From Acinetobacter terrae (GTDB taxonomy: Bacteria > Pseudomonadota > Gammaproteobacteria > Pseudomonadales > Moraxellaceae), in the NCBI RefSeq assembly GCF_013004375.1, contig NZ_JABERI010000015.1, positions 19,668 through 83,667 of the forward strand: a DNA stretch of 64,000 nucleotides, written 5' to 3'. The translations under genes were made by a program, and so were the position numbers. Under the pieces are notes generated by a model. It was given only the letters and a program-made list of their open reading frames with translations, was not told where the DNA came from and did no database searches. Positions 37,518 to 46,820 of the stretch are shown here, piece by piece; position 1 is the first letter of the stretch, and each line of letters begins with the position of its first letter.

Positions 37518-38342
37518 TTACTTAACGCGACGGTCGCGAATAATCATCTTAGTCGTACGCTTGTTGGTACGTGTTTTGTACCCTTTAGCTTTTTGACCCC
37601 ATGGGCTTACAGGTTGAATACCTTTATTACGCCCTTCACCACCACCATGTGGATGGTCAACTGGGTTCATAGCCATACCACGTACGGTAGGACGAACGCC
37701 ACGCCAGCGTGAAGCACCCGCTTTACCGAGTGAACGAAGGTTGCTTTCTTGGTTAGAAACTTCACCAAGTACAGCACGGCATTCAACGTGAATTTTACGC
37801 ATTTCGCCAGAACGTAGACGAACAATTGCGTAAGAACCGTCACGACCCAACAACTGAACAGAAGTACCAGCTGAACGAGCTAATTGCGCGCCTTTACCGA
37901 TTTTAAGTTCGATGTTGTGCAGAGTAGAACCGATAGGCATGTTGCGAAGTGGCAAGCAGTTACCTGGACGAATTGGAGCATCGTTACCAGATTGTACTTT
38001 ATCACCAGCACGTAAACCTTTAGGAGCGATGATATAACGACGTTCACCATCAGCATACAATACCAAAGCAATGTGTGCAGTACGGTTAGGATCGTATTCG
38101 ATACGCTCTACAGTTGCAGGAATACCATCTTTGTTACGTTTGAAGTCAACAATACGGTAGTTCTGCTTATGACCGCCACCAACGTGACGAGTCGTAATGT
38201 GACCGTTGTTATTACGACCACCAGTACGTTTTTTAGCTTCAACCAACGGAGCATAAGGCGCGCCTTTGTGAAGATGGTCATGAACGACTTTCTCTACAAA
38301 GCGACGTCCTGGTGACGTTGGCTTACATTTTTGAATAGGCAT
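37518..38342 (-). CDS. rplB: 50S ribosomal protein L2
   Basis: L2 is a primary 23S binder needed for peptidyl transfer. The 274-residue protein has [19 protein letters not shown] near the N-terminus and the active-centre [17 protein letters not shown] motif at about residues 225-241, with the conserved His. Confidence 0.98.
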   Translation of the reverse strand: MPIQKCKPTSPGRRFVEKVVHDHLHKGAPYAPLVEAKKRTGGRNNNGHITTRHVGGGHKQNYRIVDFKRNKDGIPATVERIEYDPNRTAHIALVLYADGERRYIIAPKGLRAGDKVQSGNDAPIRPGNCLPLRNMPIGSTLHNIELKIGKGAQLARSAGTSVQLLGRDGSYAIVRLRSGEMRKIHVECRAVLGEVSNQESNLRSLGKAGASRWRGVRPTVRGMAMNPVDHPHGGGEGRNKGIQPVSPWGQKAKGYKTRTNKRTTKMIIRDRRVK

Positions 38343-38353
38343 AATTCTCGTCC

Positions 38354-38674
38354 TTATTCCGCTGCGCTTTCAGCGGTATCGCCCAAGTCAGCCATTTGAA
38401 CATCTTGGCCAGCTTTCAGGGTGACGTATGCTTTTTTAACATCAGAACGACGTCCTAATGTTTTACCAAAGCGTTTAGTCTTACCTTTAGTGATCGTCGT
38501 GTTAACTTTAACAACTTGAACACCAAAGAGTTGTTCCACTGCTTTTTTGATTTCAAGTTTAGTTGCGTTAATAGCAACTTTAAAAACTTGAACACCAGCA
38601 GCTTCACCTAGAGCTTGTGCTTTTTCTGAGAATACAGGTCCTTGTAGGACTTGATAGATACGTTCGTTGTTCAT
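38354..38674 (-). CDS. rplW: 50S ribosomal protein L23
   Basis: L23 is the main trigger-factor docking site at the tunnel exit. The 106-residue product has [17 protein letters not shown] and [20 protein letters not shown]. Its start overlaps the rplD stop by 4 nt. Confidence 0.98.
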   Translation of the reverse strand: MNNERIYQVLQGPVFSEKAQALGEAAGVQVFKVAINATKLEIKKAVEQLFGVQVVKVNTTITKGKTKRFGKTLGRRSDVKKAYVTLKAGQDVQMADLGDTAESAAE

Positions 38675-39273
38675 CCGAGTTCTACCTCAATTTTCTTAGC
38701 AGCAGCTACAGACATAACAACTTTGTCGAACGCGATCAAGCTAACAGGATCAATTGCAGCAGCATCAACCACATCTACATGCGGAATGTTACGTGCAGCA
38801 AGATATAGATTCTCATCTACAGCATCCGTAACGATTAATGCGCGAACAGCATTTAAGTCGTTAAGCTTAGCAAGCAATTCTTTAGTTTTAGGAGCAGCAA
38901 CAGCAAACTCTTCAACCAATACCAAGCGATCTTGACGAACAAGTTCAGCTAAGATGCATTGCATAGCACCACGGTACATTTTACGGTTAACTTTTTGAGA
39001 CCAATCTTGTGGACGAGCAGCAAAAGTTTTACCACCGCCAACCCAGATTGGGCTACGAATAGAACCAGCACGCGCACGGCCAGTACCTTTTTGACGGAAA
39101 GGTTTTTTACCACCGCCAGATACATCGCCACGTGATTTTTGAGCTTTAGAACCTTGACGACCACCAGCTAAATAAGCTGTAACAACTTGGTGTACAAGAG
39201 CTTCGTTAAACTCACGTCCGAAAGCAACTTCAGATAATTCAACAGCAGAGCCGGAAACAGTATTTAAATTCAC
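38671..39273 (-). CDS. rplD: 50S ribosomal protein L4
   Basis: L4 has a long tunnel loop ([20 protein letters not shown]) and in E. coli represses the S10 operon through its leader. The 200-residue protein fits this family. A structured leader upstream of rpsJ could be its target here. Confidence 0.98.
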   Translation of the reverse strand: MNLNTVSGSAVELSEVAFGREFNEALVHQVVTAYLAGGRQGSKAQKSRGDVSGGGKKPFRQKGTGRARAGSIRSPIWVGGGKTFAARPQDWSQKVNRKMYRGAMQCILAELVRQDRLVLVEEFAVAAPKTKELLAKLNDLNAVRALIVTDAVDENLYLAARNIPHVDVVDAAAIDPVSLIAFDKVVMSVAAAKKIEVELG

Positions 39274-39284
39274 AATATTTCCCC

Positions 39285-39923
39285 TCAGGCCTTGATCGTA
39301 GGGCGAACGATTACGTCGCCACCAGTAGCACCAGGAACCGCACCTTTAACAACAAGAACTGAACGTTCTGTGTCAATAGATACAATCTCAAGACCCTGTG
39401 TAGTTACGCGTTCAGCACCTAAGTGACCAGGCATTTTTTTGCCTTTGAATACGCGACCAGGTGTCTGGTTTTGACCTGTAGAACCTACAGCACGATGAGA
39501 CAATGAGTTACCGTGAGTTGCGTCTTGCGTACGGAAGTTCCAACGTTTAACACCACCTTGAAAACCTTTACCTTTAGATTGACCAGTTACGTCAACAATT
39601 TGACCCACTGTGAACAATTCAACGGTAAGCGCACCACCAACTTCACGACCTTCAAGATCAGCTTCTGTAGCGCGGAATTCTTTAACTAAACGACCAGCAG
39701 CAACACCCGCTTTAGCGAAGTGACCTTTCTGAGGATTAGTTACGCGAGATTCGCGACGCTCACCAGTAGTGATTTGAATCGCTTGATAACCATCAGTTTC
39801 AAGCGTTTTGATTTGAGTGATGCGGTTAGGATCAACCTCAATCACTGTAACAGGCACAGAAACACCAGCATCTGTAAAGATACGTGTCATACCGCACTTG
39901 CGACCGACTAAACCAATAGCCAT
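39285..39923 (-). CDS. rplC: 50S ribosomal protein L3
   Basis: L3 starts 50S assembly and reaches the peptidyl transferase centre with a loop that includes [24 protein letters not shown]; the Gln there is methylated in E. coli. The frame opens at 39929, but ATG 39923 gives the standard 212-residue [12 protein letters not shown] start with GAGG at a good distance. Confidence 0.98.
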   Translation of the reverse strand: MAIGLVGRKCGMTRIFTDAGVSVPVTVIEVDPNRITQIKTLETDGYQAIQITTGERRESRVTNPQKGHFAKAGVAAGRLVKEFRATEADLEGREVGGALTVELFTVGQIVDVTGQSKGKGFQGGVKRWNFRTQDATHGNSLSHRAVGSTGQNQTPGRVFKGKKMPGHLGAERVTTQGLEIVSIDTERSVLVVKGAVPGATGGDVIVRPTIKA

Positions 39924-39983
39924 GTGCATAAACCTCTAAAAAAGCGGCTTAATTAACTTAGAGTGTTAATTAACCCGAAAGCC

Positions 39984-40295
39984 TTAACCCAATGCGATCT
40001 GAACATCTACACCAGCTGCAAGATCTAATTTCATCAATGCATCAACAGTTTTGTCTGTTGGTTGAACGATATCGATCAAACGCTTGTAAGTGCGGATTTC
40101 ATACTGATCACGCGCGTCTTTATTAACGTGCGGTGAAGTTAGAACGTTAAAACGTTCGATGCGTGTAGGCATCGGAATTGGACCACAAACTTGTGCGCCA
40201 GTGCGTTTTGCTGTTTCTACGATCTCTTGAGCAGATTGATCAATCAGACGATGATCAAAAGACTTCAAACGGATACGGATTCTCTGGTTAGACAT
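39984..40295 (-). CDS. rpsJ: 30S ribosomal protein S10 (NusE)
   Basis: S10 is a 30S head protein and, as NusE, part of transcription antitermination complexes. The standard 103-residue protein starts at [24 protein letters not shown] sequence at 40295; the frame itself is open to 40331. It is the first gene of the super-operon, about 165 nt after the promoter. Confidence 0.98.
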
Positions 40296-40330
40296 ACCAG
40301 TAAACTCCAAGCCAAAAATATAAAGAATCA

Positions 40331-40438
40331 CCTCTGACGCATCTCACCCTATTGGTAAGTGTCAAAGGCAGTGAAAATCACTAAGGTCATGATCGATGCC
40401 ACGACTGTCACGATATTAACTACTTTATTCGTAGTTAA
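40331..40438 (-). promoter_or_regulatory. Structured 5' leader of the S10 operon
   Basis: Two hairpins are visible in the leader between the promoter and rpsJ: TTAACTAC/GTAGTTAA around a 7-nt loop (40416-40438), and a longer one (about 40331-40368) with CCTCTGAC pairing GTCAAAGG and an inner CTTACC-type stem. In E. coli the S10 leader is the target of L4 control. Whether this leader works alike is inference. Confidence 0.5.
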
Positions 40439-40460
40439 CCCTTTTACTAAAAGGCCGCTC

Positions 40461-40489
40461 ATTATAGCTATTGTTTAACGCTTAAGCAA
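40461..40489 (-). promoter_or_regulatory. Sigma-70 promoter of the ribosomal super-operon
   Basis: On the minus strand, TTGCTT (40484-40489) and a perfect TATAAT (40461-40466) are separated by 17 nt. The next downstream gene is rpsJ. Confidence 0.8.
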
Positions 40490-40553
40490 ATCTCTTTTCA
40501 ACTTTTTAGTATATTTATCACAGCACAAATTTGTAACATTGTTTAAAAATAAA

Positions 40554-41291
40554 TCAACTTGCGGTTTTTTGCAAAACGTACTCTATCGCTTGGTTTAATA
40601 TTTGATTTCCTTGAAAAAAATTACTTTTTGGCGTCTTTTTTAATTGTTGTTCAGATTGCACATATTCTCCTGAAAAATTTACCAGCTCTTCATCATTTTC
40701 CAAAAATAGCTTTAACGCCTCGGGGGTGATTTCCGGATGAAATTGGAATCCCAAGACATTTTTTCCGATTTGGTACATCTGGTTTCGACAAACATCATTT
40801 TCCGCTAAATGAATCGCTCCTTTCGGAATTTCAAAGGTTTCGCTATGCCATTGCATCACATTAAATTGATCAGGTAATTCAAAACACGCTTCAGGTACAT
40901 GCTTAACTTTGCGCACCCCACTCCAACCTCGTTCTTGTTTTTCATTACGGCGAACTGCTGCACCCAATGCATTCGCGATAAGTTGCCCCCCCAAACACAA
41001 ACCGATTGCAGGTTTGCCCATCGACAAATAACGTCGCAACCAGCGTTTTTCTACCTTTAACCAGGGGAAATTTGCTTCATCGTTCACACTCATTGGCCCA
41101 CCCATAATAATGAGCAAATCGACATCTTCCACGTGAGGCAAAGCTTCAATATCCAAAGGACGGTCTACAGGTAATGCAAAAAACTCCGTTGCACTAATTT
41201 TAGCATGGTGCTGTTTTAAAAATTGATAACAACTGCCGAACCCTTCACCAGCAATATGCTGAAAATAATGTACTTTTAAATGCGACTTCAT
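40554..41291 (-). CDS. Class I glutamine amidotransferase-like protein
   Basis: The 245-residue protein has the full triad of class I GATases: Cys99 in GLCLGGQ, His185 and Glu187 in FQFHPEIT. The substrate would be an unknown acceptor for ammonia; stand-alone members include gamma-glutamyl-polyamine hydrolases and GMP-synthase-like proteins. It is divergent from the metC-like gene and separated from the S10 promoter by a short stretch. Confidence 0.85.
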   Translation of the reverse strand: MKSHLKVHYFQHIAGEGFGSCYQFLKQHHAKISATEFFALPVDRPLDIEALPHVEDVDLLIIMGGPMSVNDEANFPWLKVEKRWLRRYLSMGKPAIGLCLGGQLIANALGAAVRRNEKQERGWSGVRKVKHVPEACFELPDQFNVMQWHSETFEIPKGAIHLAENDVCRNQMYQIGKNVLGFQFHPEITPEALKLFLENDEELVNFSGEYVQSEQQLKKTPKSNFFQGNQILNQAIEYVLQKTAS

Positions 41292-41449
41292 GCGCTCCCA
41301 CCTATTGTTGTGTTCTGATATAGGTTTAGCAAAAATGAAGCCAACTTTATGTGCAGATTAACGTTTCTATACATTTCGGCATTTATATAGCCTAATGTGA
41401 GAGTTTCTCTTAAGCTAAGGCTAATTTTGATACGACTTAGAGCAGAACC

Positions 41450-42652
41450 TTGAAAAAAAATCCACAAACAGAACTCATTCATGCACCACGAAAAGCCCTG
41501 CAATACATTTCTACGGTTCAACCTCCCCTGTTTCGCGCATCGACCATTATTTTTGAAGACACCAATGCACTGTTTAATCGCCATTGGACAGATGCCTATG
41601 ACTATAGTTATGGCACCCACGGCACACCGACAACTTTCACCTTAGGCGACAACATTGCTCAAATTGAAGGAGGTGAATATTGCCTGCTGGCACCAAGTGG
41701 TTTGTCTGCCATCAACTTGGTTAATTCATGCTTTTTGGCACAGGGAGATGAAGTCTGGGTTGCAGACAATATCTATGGTCCAAACATGGAACATTTGCGC
41801 AATCTGGAAACGCGTTACGGCATTACAGTTAAGGTTTACAATGCAATAGATGTGGAGAGTTTTCAACCTACAAATAAAGCCAAACTGATTTGGTTAGAAG
41901 CTGCAGGCTCAGTCACTTTAGAATTCCCCAACTTAGCGGGTCTGGTGAATAAAGCCAAACAAGCCAATGTTTTGACTGCACTGGATAACACTTGGGGTGC
42001 AGGACTTGCATTTAATGCCTTTGATTTTTCTAATCAGCATTTAAGTGTCGACCTCACCGTGCATGCGCTGACTAAATATCCAAGCGGTGGTGGCGATATT
42101 TTAATGGGTTCGGTGGTGACACGTGACAAGAACCTACATCACAAACTGTTCCGTATGCATGCCATTCAAGGCATCTCCGTTTCAGGTGATGATGCTGCAC
42201 AAGTTCAACGTAGCCTTGCTTCAATGCAAGTGCGTTATCAACATCAGTCTCAAAGTGCTTTAAAACTGCTAAATTGGCTTAAAAAGCAAAAAGAATTTGT
42301 TCAGGTATTGCATCCTGCCGATGAATCATCTGCTGGACACGACTATTGGAAAGAGATTTGTACTACAGGTCAAAGCGCCGGCTTGGTCAGTGTTATTTTT
42401 AAACCTGAATATACATTGAAAGATATTCGTAAATTCTGTGATGCCTTACAACTGTTTAAGTTGGGTTTTAGCTGGGGTGGTCCTGTCAGCCTGGTCATGC
42501 TATACAACTTAAAAGATATGCGTGTTTTGGAAACTACACATTTACAACAAGGTTTATTGGTTCGCTTTTGTATAGGGCTAGAACATCCGACCGATTTAAT
42601 ACAAGATATAGAAAACGCGTTAAAACAATTGAATACGCCACAACTCGAATAA
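41450..42652 (+). CDS. metC: Cystathionine beta-lyase
   Basis: This PLP enzyme splits cystathionine to homocysteine, pyruvate and ammonia in methionine synthesis. The 400-residue protein belongs to the Cys/Met-metabolism family, with YSYGTHGTPTTF, LAPSGLSAI, LDNTWGAGLAF and the PLP lysine Lys209 in HALTKYPSGGGD. WSWGG-type FSWGGPVSLVM occurs near the C-terminus. The start must be the TTG at 41450, as the next in-frame Met is beyond residue 100. Close relatives with other sulfur substrates cannot be excluded. Confidence 0.87.
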   Translation: MKKNPQTELIHAPRKALQYISTVQPPLFRASTIIFEDTNALFNRHWTDAYDYSYGTHGTPTTFTLGDNIAQIEGGEYCLLAPSGLSAINLVNSCFLAQGDEVWVADNIYGPNMEHLRNLETRYGITVKVYNAIDVESFQPTNKAKLIWLEAAGSVTLEFPNLAGLVNKAKQANVLTALDNTWGAGLAFNAFDFSNQHLSVDLTVHALTKYPSGGGDILMGSVVTRDKNLHHKLFRMHAIQGISVSGDDAAQVQRSLASMQVRYQHQSQSALKLLNWLKKQKEFVQVLHPADESSAGHDYWKEICTTGQSAGLVSVIFKPEYTLKDIRKFCDALQLFKLGFSWGGPVSLVMLYNLKDMRVLETTHLQQGLLVRFCIGLEHPTDLIQDIENALKQLNTPQLE

Positions 42653-42685
42653 CTTCAGACACAAGAACATAAAATAGGAACACAT

Positions 42686-44269
42686 ATGGGTACACCTATC
42701 GTTATTGCCAAGAAAACCTCAAATACACAACAAGAGATTGTTTTACATTCCCAGTTCGCCAACCGTCATGGCTTAATTGCAGGTGCAACTGGAACGGGTA
42801 AAACAGTCACGCTAAAAGTTCTGGCTGAAAACTTTTCCCGAATTGGTGTGCCCGTATTTTTAGCCGATGCCAAAGGCGATGTTTCCAGCCTTGCTAAAGC
42901 TGGCTCAAGCAATCCTAAATTTGATGAACGTCTAAAAGTCTTAAATATTGAATCCATTCCGTTTGCTGCATCACCAGTAGTATTTTGGGATTTATTTGGA
43001 GAACAAGGTCATCCGATTCGTACCACGGTTTCGGAAATAGGACCGTTACTATTAGCGCAAATGCTCAATCTGAATGATACCCAAGAAGGCGTACTTTCAG
43101 CGGTTTTTCGCATAGCTGATGATCAAGGCCTACTATTGATTGATTTTAAGGATTTAAAATCCATTATTACCTATGTGTCTGAACATGCCGCGGAATTTCA
43201 GGCTGAATACGGCAACCTTTCTCCTGCCAGTCTAGGCGCCATTCAACGGAATTTATTGGCACTCGCAGACCAAGGCGGCGATCAGTTTTTTGGTGAACCC
43301 AGTTTAAATATTCTGGATTTTATTCAGACGGATAGCCAAGGACGTGGTTATATCAACCTGTTGGCCGCAGACAAGTTAATGAACACCCCTAAACTGTATG
43401 CCACCTTCTTACTCTGGATGCTATCGGAACTGTTTGAACAGTTGCCCGAAGTGGGCGATATGGATAAGCCCAAACTGGTGTTTTTCTTCGATGAAGCACA
43501 TTTACTGTTTGATAATGCCAGCGCAGCACTACAAGAAAAAATAGAACAGGTGGTGCGTTTGATTCGCTCCAAAGGCGTCGGGATTTACTTTGTCACTCAA
43601 AATCCACTCGACTTGCCTGAAAGCGTACTCGGACAACTCGGTAACCGCGTCCAGCATGCCTTACGTGCATTCACCCCAAAAGATCAAAAAGCGGTAAAAA
43701 CAGCAGCAGATACCTTCCGCGCCAACTCTGAATTTAAAGTCGATCAAGCCATTACCGAACTGGGTGTTGGTGAAGCTTTAATTAGCTGTCTGGATGAAAA
43801 AGGGATTCCACAAATTGTAGAGCGTGGCTGGGTGATGCCGCCCTACTCTTCATTTAGCCCGATTAGCTTAGATGAACGCAAAATACTGATGAATCAAAGT
43901 ATTGTTGCAGGAGTATATGAGCAACCTGTTGACCGCGAAAGTGCCTATGAAATGTTGCAGCAAAAAGTAGCCCAGCATCAGCAACAGGCAGTTGCCGAGG
44001 AAACAGCGAAACAGCAAGCTAAACAACAAGAAGCCTTAGCCAAACAACAAGCCAAAGAGCAGGAAGCATTTGCAAAGCAGCAAGCACGTGAACAAGAACG
44101 TATTGCACGTGAGCAGCAGAAAGAAGCTGAACGCGCATCAAAACAACGTGAAAAAATGACCCAAGATATTGTCGGGACATTTGCGAAAAGTGCGGCACGC
44201 AGTTTAGGTAGCAGTACCGGACAGAAAATTGTCCGTGGCTTACTCGGCTCTCTTTTCGGCAGAAAATAA
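42686..44269 (+). CDS. yjgR: HerA/YjgR-like ATPase (DUF853)
   Basis: The 527-residue protein carries the Walker A GATGTGKT (33-40), a Walker [12 protein letters not shown] (about 265-275) and the YjgR-like [36 protein letters not shown]. Such HerA-FtsK-fold ATPases are conserved in proteobacteria but have no settled role. Residues about 430-495 are a Gln/Ala/Lys/Glu-rich coiled coil. It lies 33 nt past metC, perhaps cotranscribed. Confidence 0.88.
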   Translation: MGTPIVIAKKTSNTQQEIVLHSQFANRHGLIAGATGTGKTVTLKVLAENFSRIGVPVFLADAKGDVSSLAKAGSSNPKFDERLKVLNIESIPFAASPVVFWDLFGEQGHPIRTTVSEIGPLLLAQMLNLNDTQEGVLSAVFRIADDQGLLLIDFKDLKSIITYVSEHAAEFQAEYGNLSPASLGAIQRNLLALADQGGDQFFGEPSLNILDFIQTDSQGRGYINLLAADKLMNTPKLYATFLLWMLSELFEQLPEVGDMDKPKLVFFFDEAHLLFDNASAALQEKIEQVVRLIRSKGVGIYFVTQNPLDLPESVLGQLGNRVQHALRAFTPKDQKAVKTAADTFRANSEFKVDQAITELGVGEALISCLDEKGIPQIVERGWVMPPYSSFSPISLDERKILMNQSIVAGVYEQPVDRESAYEMLQQKVAQHQQQAVAEETAKQQAKQQEALAKQQAKEQEAFAKQQAREQERIAREQQKEAERASKQREKMTQDIVGTFAKSAARSLGSSTGQKIVRGLLGSLFGRK

Positions 44270-44295
44270 CTCTTTTTATTCCTATCAAGATTTTT

Positions 44296-44327
44296 AAAAT
44301 TATGGGATATTCAGATATCCCATAATT
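44296..44327. terminator. Strong hairpin after yjgR, possible terminator
   Basis: A 13-bp perfect inverted repeat (AATTATGGGATAT with its complement) around a TCAG loop. It is followed by ATTTT rather than a long T run, so termination may be partial. Confidence 0.55.
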
Positions 44328-44345
44328 ATTTTAGGGTTTTTCTAA

Positions 44346-44356
44346 AAGATGTATTT
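44346..44356 (+). promoter_or_regulatory. Extra NsrR half-site
   Basis: AAGATGTATTT, identical to one arm of the operator at 44371-44393, lies 25 nt upstream of it. Single half-sites are known to bind NsrR in some promoters. Confidence 0.45.
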
Positions 44357-44370
44357 ACAACCGATTTTAT

Positions 44371-44393
44371 AAGATGTATTTTAAATACATCTT
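44371..44393. promoter_or_regulatory. NsrR operator (perfect 11-1-11 palindrome)
   Basis: AAGATGTATTT, one base, then AAATACATCTT: a perfect palindrome that matches the known NsrR consensus (AAGATGCATTT half-sites). It lies 27 nt before the globin gene, and nsrR follows that gene, so NO-relieved repression of the globin gene is expected. Confidence 0.85.
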
Positions 44394-44419
44394 ATAGCCA
44401 CAATACAGATGTTCTAGCC

Positions 44420-45184
44420 ATGACTCCACAACATATTGAACTTGTTAAATCAACTGTCCCTGTCCTTCGTGAAAATGGTGTTGCACTGACCAGCTATTTT
44501 TACAACCGCATGCTGAATAACAATCCAGAATTAAAAAATGTCTTTAACCTAGATCACCAAACTAGCGGTCGTCAGCCGCGTGCCTTAGCTGCTGCTGTAT
44601 TGGCTTATGCAGAACACATTGAAAATCCAAGTGTATTAGCTAAAGCAATCGAACACATTACCACTAAGCATGTCAGCCTTGATATCCAACCCGATCAATA
44701 TGCCATTGTGGGTGACAACCTATTGCATTCAATTAGCGAAGTGTTAAATGTACCGTTTGAATCTGACCTGATTGCTGCCTGGAAAGAAGCTTATATGCAA
44801 TTGGCAGGCATCCTAGCCGGGGTAGAAAAACAGAAATATGAAAACCTGGCTGCACAAAATGGTGGTTGGGCTGGATGGCGTGCCTTTGAAGTTGCCGCAG
44901 TTGAAGCAACTGACAGCGGTAAACGTTTTACTTTAAAAGCACAAGATGGTCAGCCAGTGGTTGGTGCTGAAGCAGGTAGCTATATTTCAGTTAAAGTTCA
45001 AGTGCCTGGACATGATATTCAACAACCACAACAATTTACTTTTGCTGAAGTCCAATCTGCAGATCAATTTATTTTTGATGTAAAACCTGAAGTAAATCAT
45101 ACAGAATATTCTGTTGCCAACATCTTGCTTGAAAACTACAAAGCAGGTGATGTGGTTCAAGTTTCTGCACCGGTTAAAGGCTAA
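44420..45184 (+). CDS. Shortened flavohaemoglobin-like protein (globin plus partial FAD domain)
   Basis: Hmp proteins detoxify NO to nitrate with a globin, an FAD and an NAD(P)H domain (about 396 residues). This product has only 254. The globin part is intact: Tyr28 (B10), Gln52 (E7) and proximal His84 align with E. coli Tyr29, Gln53 and His85. The next 100 residues look like the FAD-binding barrel, but its RxYS motif reads QQFT, and the protein ends at the point where the NAD domain should begin. The NAD domain is not found in any frame downstream. It carries an NsrR operator and precedes nsrR. It would need a separate reductase. Confidence 0.88.
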   Translation: MTPQHIELVKSTVPVLRENGVALTSYFYNRMLNNNPELKNVFNLDHQTSGRQPRALAAAVLAYAEHIENPSVLAKAIEHITTKHVSLDIQPDQYAIVGDNLLHSISEVLNVPFESDLIAAWKEAYMQLAGILAGVEKQKYENLAAQNGGWAGWRAFEVAAVEATDSGKRFTLKAQDGQPVVGAEAGSYISVKVQVPGHDIQQPQQFTFAEVQSADQFIFDVKPEVNHTEYSVANILLENYKAGDVVQVSAPVKG

Positions 45185-45214
45185 ACGCTTAATAAGTAAG
45201 TAATAGGTTCTGAA

Positions 45215-45240
45215 TGAAAGTTCCTTTCGGGGGACTTTCA
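45215..45240 (+). terminator. Hairpin after the globin gene
   Basis: TGAAAGTTCC and GGGGACTTTCA form a stem around a short loop between the globin and nsrR genes. It lacks a T run, so it may be an mRNA 3' end structure or an attenuator. Confidence 0.4.
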
Positions 45241-45283
45241 AGCTACGCTATCTATATATCTTTCCTCACCTTTTAAAGACTCC

Positions 45284-45727
45284 ATGCAACTCAATAAATT
45301 TACTGATTATGCCTTGCGTCTATTGATGTACATCTCCAGACCCAGAGACACCCCTTATACCATTGCAGAAATTGCACGGGATTTGCATGTCTCTCAAAAT
45401 CATCTGGTTAAAATTGTCCATTTCATGGGAAAACAGGATTGGATCATTACCACACGCGGAAAAGGCGGTGGGATTCGCTTAAATGCAGAAACTTTAAATT
45501 TAAATCTAGGTCACATTGTCCGTATCTTGCAAGGCAATAACCAGATTGTGGAATGCAATACTCCACCCTGCGTACTGCGCAGCAACTGCGGTCTTAAAGG
45601 TATTCTAGATCAAGCACTTGAACAGTTCTACCAATCCTTAGATCACTATCGTTTAAGCGATGTGCTCGATCAAAGCAGTTCCAGCAAAGTCGCCACCTCG
45701 TCCCCCATTTCACTGATTAATCTTTAA
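45284..45727 (+). CDS. nsrR: Nitric-oxide-sensing repressor NsrR (Rrf2 family)
   Basis: NsrR is a DNA-binding repressor whose Fe-S cluster is destroyed by NO. The 147-residue protein has the Rrf2 winged helix (MQLNKFTDYALRLLMYIS, with recognition helix VSQNHLVKIVH) and cluster Cys at 91, 96 and 102, the same positions as in E. coli NsrR. It lies 99 nt after the globin gene, whose promoter carries a perfect NsrR operator. Confidence 0.93.
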   Translation: MQLNKFTDYALRLLMYISRPRDTPYTIAEIARDLHVSQNHLVKIVHFMGKQDWIITTRGKGGGIRLNAETLNLNLGHIVRILQGNNQIVECNTPPCVLRSNCGLKGILDQALEQFYQSLDHYRLSDVLDQSSSSKVATSSPISLINL

Positions 45728-45828
45728 ATCATCACCCGAAGTTTTGCTGCTTTCAAAATGCAAAGGTCGCTTGCCTAGACGACTTCCTTTATAATGTTTC
45801 TTTGTAGATCATTTATTGAAGTTGAGTT

Positions 45829-46689
45829 ATGCACCACAGCAGAGGAAAATCCAAAAACAGTAAGATAGCGAATGCGCCTAAGCAAAAGATCAGCTATGAG
45901 AAAAAAGTTGATTCTGCCATTACTGAATATTCTGTGCGTTCACTCAACTGGTTACGCAAAGCCGAATTCTTAATGAGTGCGCCAAAGCTCAATCTTTGTG
46001 TAGAAGATACAGGCTATGAAATTGCTTTTGCTGGCCGTTCAAATGCAGGTAAATCCAGTGCAATTAATGCATTAACCAATCAAAAGCAATTGGCACGTGC
46101 ATCGAAAAAGCCGGGTCGTACCCAAATGATCAACTTCTTCAGCTTGGGTAATCCTGACCAGCGTCTGGTCGATTTACCGGGTTATGGTTATGCAGCCGTA
46201 CCTGAAGCAATGAAACTGGTTTGGCAAAAAGAACTTGAAAACTATTTGATTCATCGCCAAAGCCTGCAAGGTTTAGTGTTGTTGATGGACATTCGCCATC
46301 CACTGCAACACTTTGACGTGATGATGCTGGAATGGGCCTATTCACGTAAATTGTTTGTCCATGTGTTATTGACCAAATCAGACAAATTGAACCGTGGCCC
46401 TGCATCAAAAGTGCTGCAAGAAGTGCAACAACAATTGAGAAAAATGAAGCTTCAATTCTCAATTCAGCTGTTCTCATCGATGAACAAACAAGGTTTGGAA
46501 GAACTTGCCAGCGTGATGGCCGGTCGCCTGAACTTTACCCTGGAACAATCGACTAAATTCGATTTAGATAGTATTCCTGAAGCTGATGTCGACGATCTGG
46601 ATGAACCATTAGAATCGATGGATGCTGATGATGAGGCAGAGATCGAAATTGCCGAAGATGCCACCGATGAAAGCAGACAAGCTGATTAA
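45829..46689 (+). CDS. engB: Ribosome biogenesis GTPase EngB/YsxC
   Basis: EngB is an essential GTPase in 50S assembly. It has the P-loop GRSNAGKSS (69-77), switch II DLPGYGYA, and the G4 TKSDKL. At 286 residues it is about 75 longer than usual: a basic N-terminal stretch of about 35 residues and an acidic tail after about residue 235 (DSIPEADVDDLDEPLE, then Asp/Glu-rich to the end). It is transcribed alone and ends at a weak terminator. Confidence 0.95.
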   Translation: MHHSRGKSKNSKIANAPKQKISYEKKVDSAITEYSVRSLNWLRKAEFLMSAPKLNLCVEDTGYEIAFAGRSNAGKSSAINALTNQKQLARASKKPGRTQMINFFSLGNPDQRLVDLPGYGYAAVPEAMKLVWQKELENYLIHRQSLQGLVLLMDIRHPLQHFDVMMLEWAYSRKLFVHVLLTKSDKLNRGPASKVLQEVQQQLRKMKLQFSIQLFSSMNKQGLEELASVMAGRLNFTLEQSTKFDLDSIPEADVDDLDEPLESMDADDEAEIEIAEDATDESRQAD

Positions 46690-46729
46690 TACCGGTTGTC
46701 TGACAAAATTCATCATCTATTGATATTTG

Positions 46730-46769
46730 AATGTCCTCTATTGCTAATCACAATTGAGGGCATTTTTTT
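46730..46769 (+). terminator. Terminator after engB
   Basis: An imperfect stem (ATGTCCTCTATTG with CAATTGAGGGCAT) followed by TTTTTTT. Confidence 0.7.
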
Positions 46770-46820
46770 ATACTGATTCTAAGTCAATGTGATCTTGATC
46801 ACTGACAAAACAAGGACAGG

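Noticed and set aside
41288..41620. Minus-strand open frame opposite the metC start
   Set aside because: It overlaps the conserved N-terminus of the beta-lyase and its own sequence has no family features.
44420..45283. Frameshift as the cause of the short flavohaemoglobin
   Set aside because: Only 99 nt remain before nsrR and no frame there encodes the missing NAD-binding domain, so the short form is not a simple frameshift.
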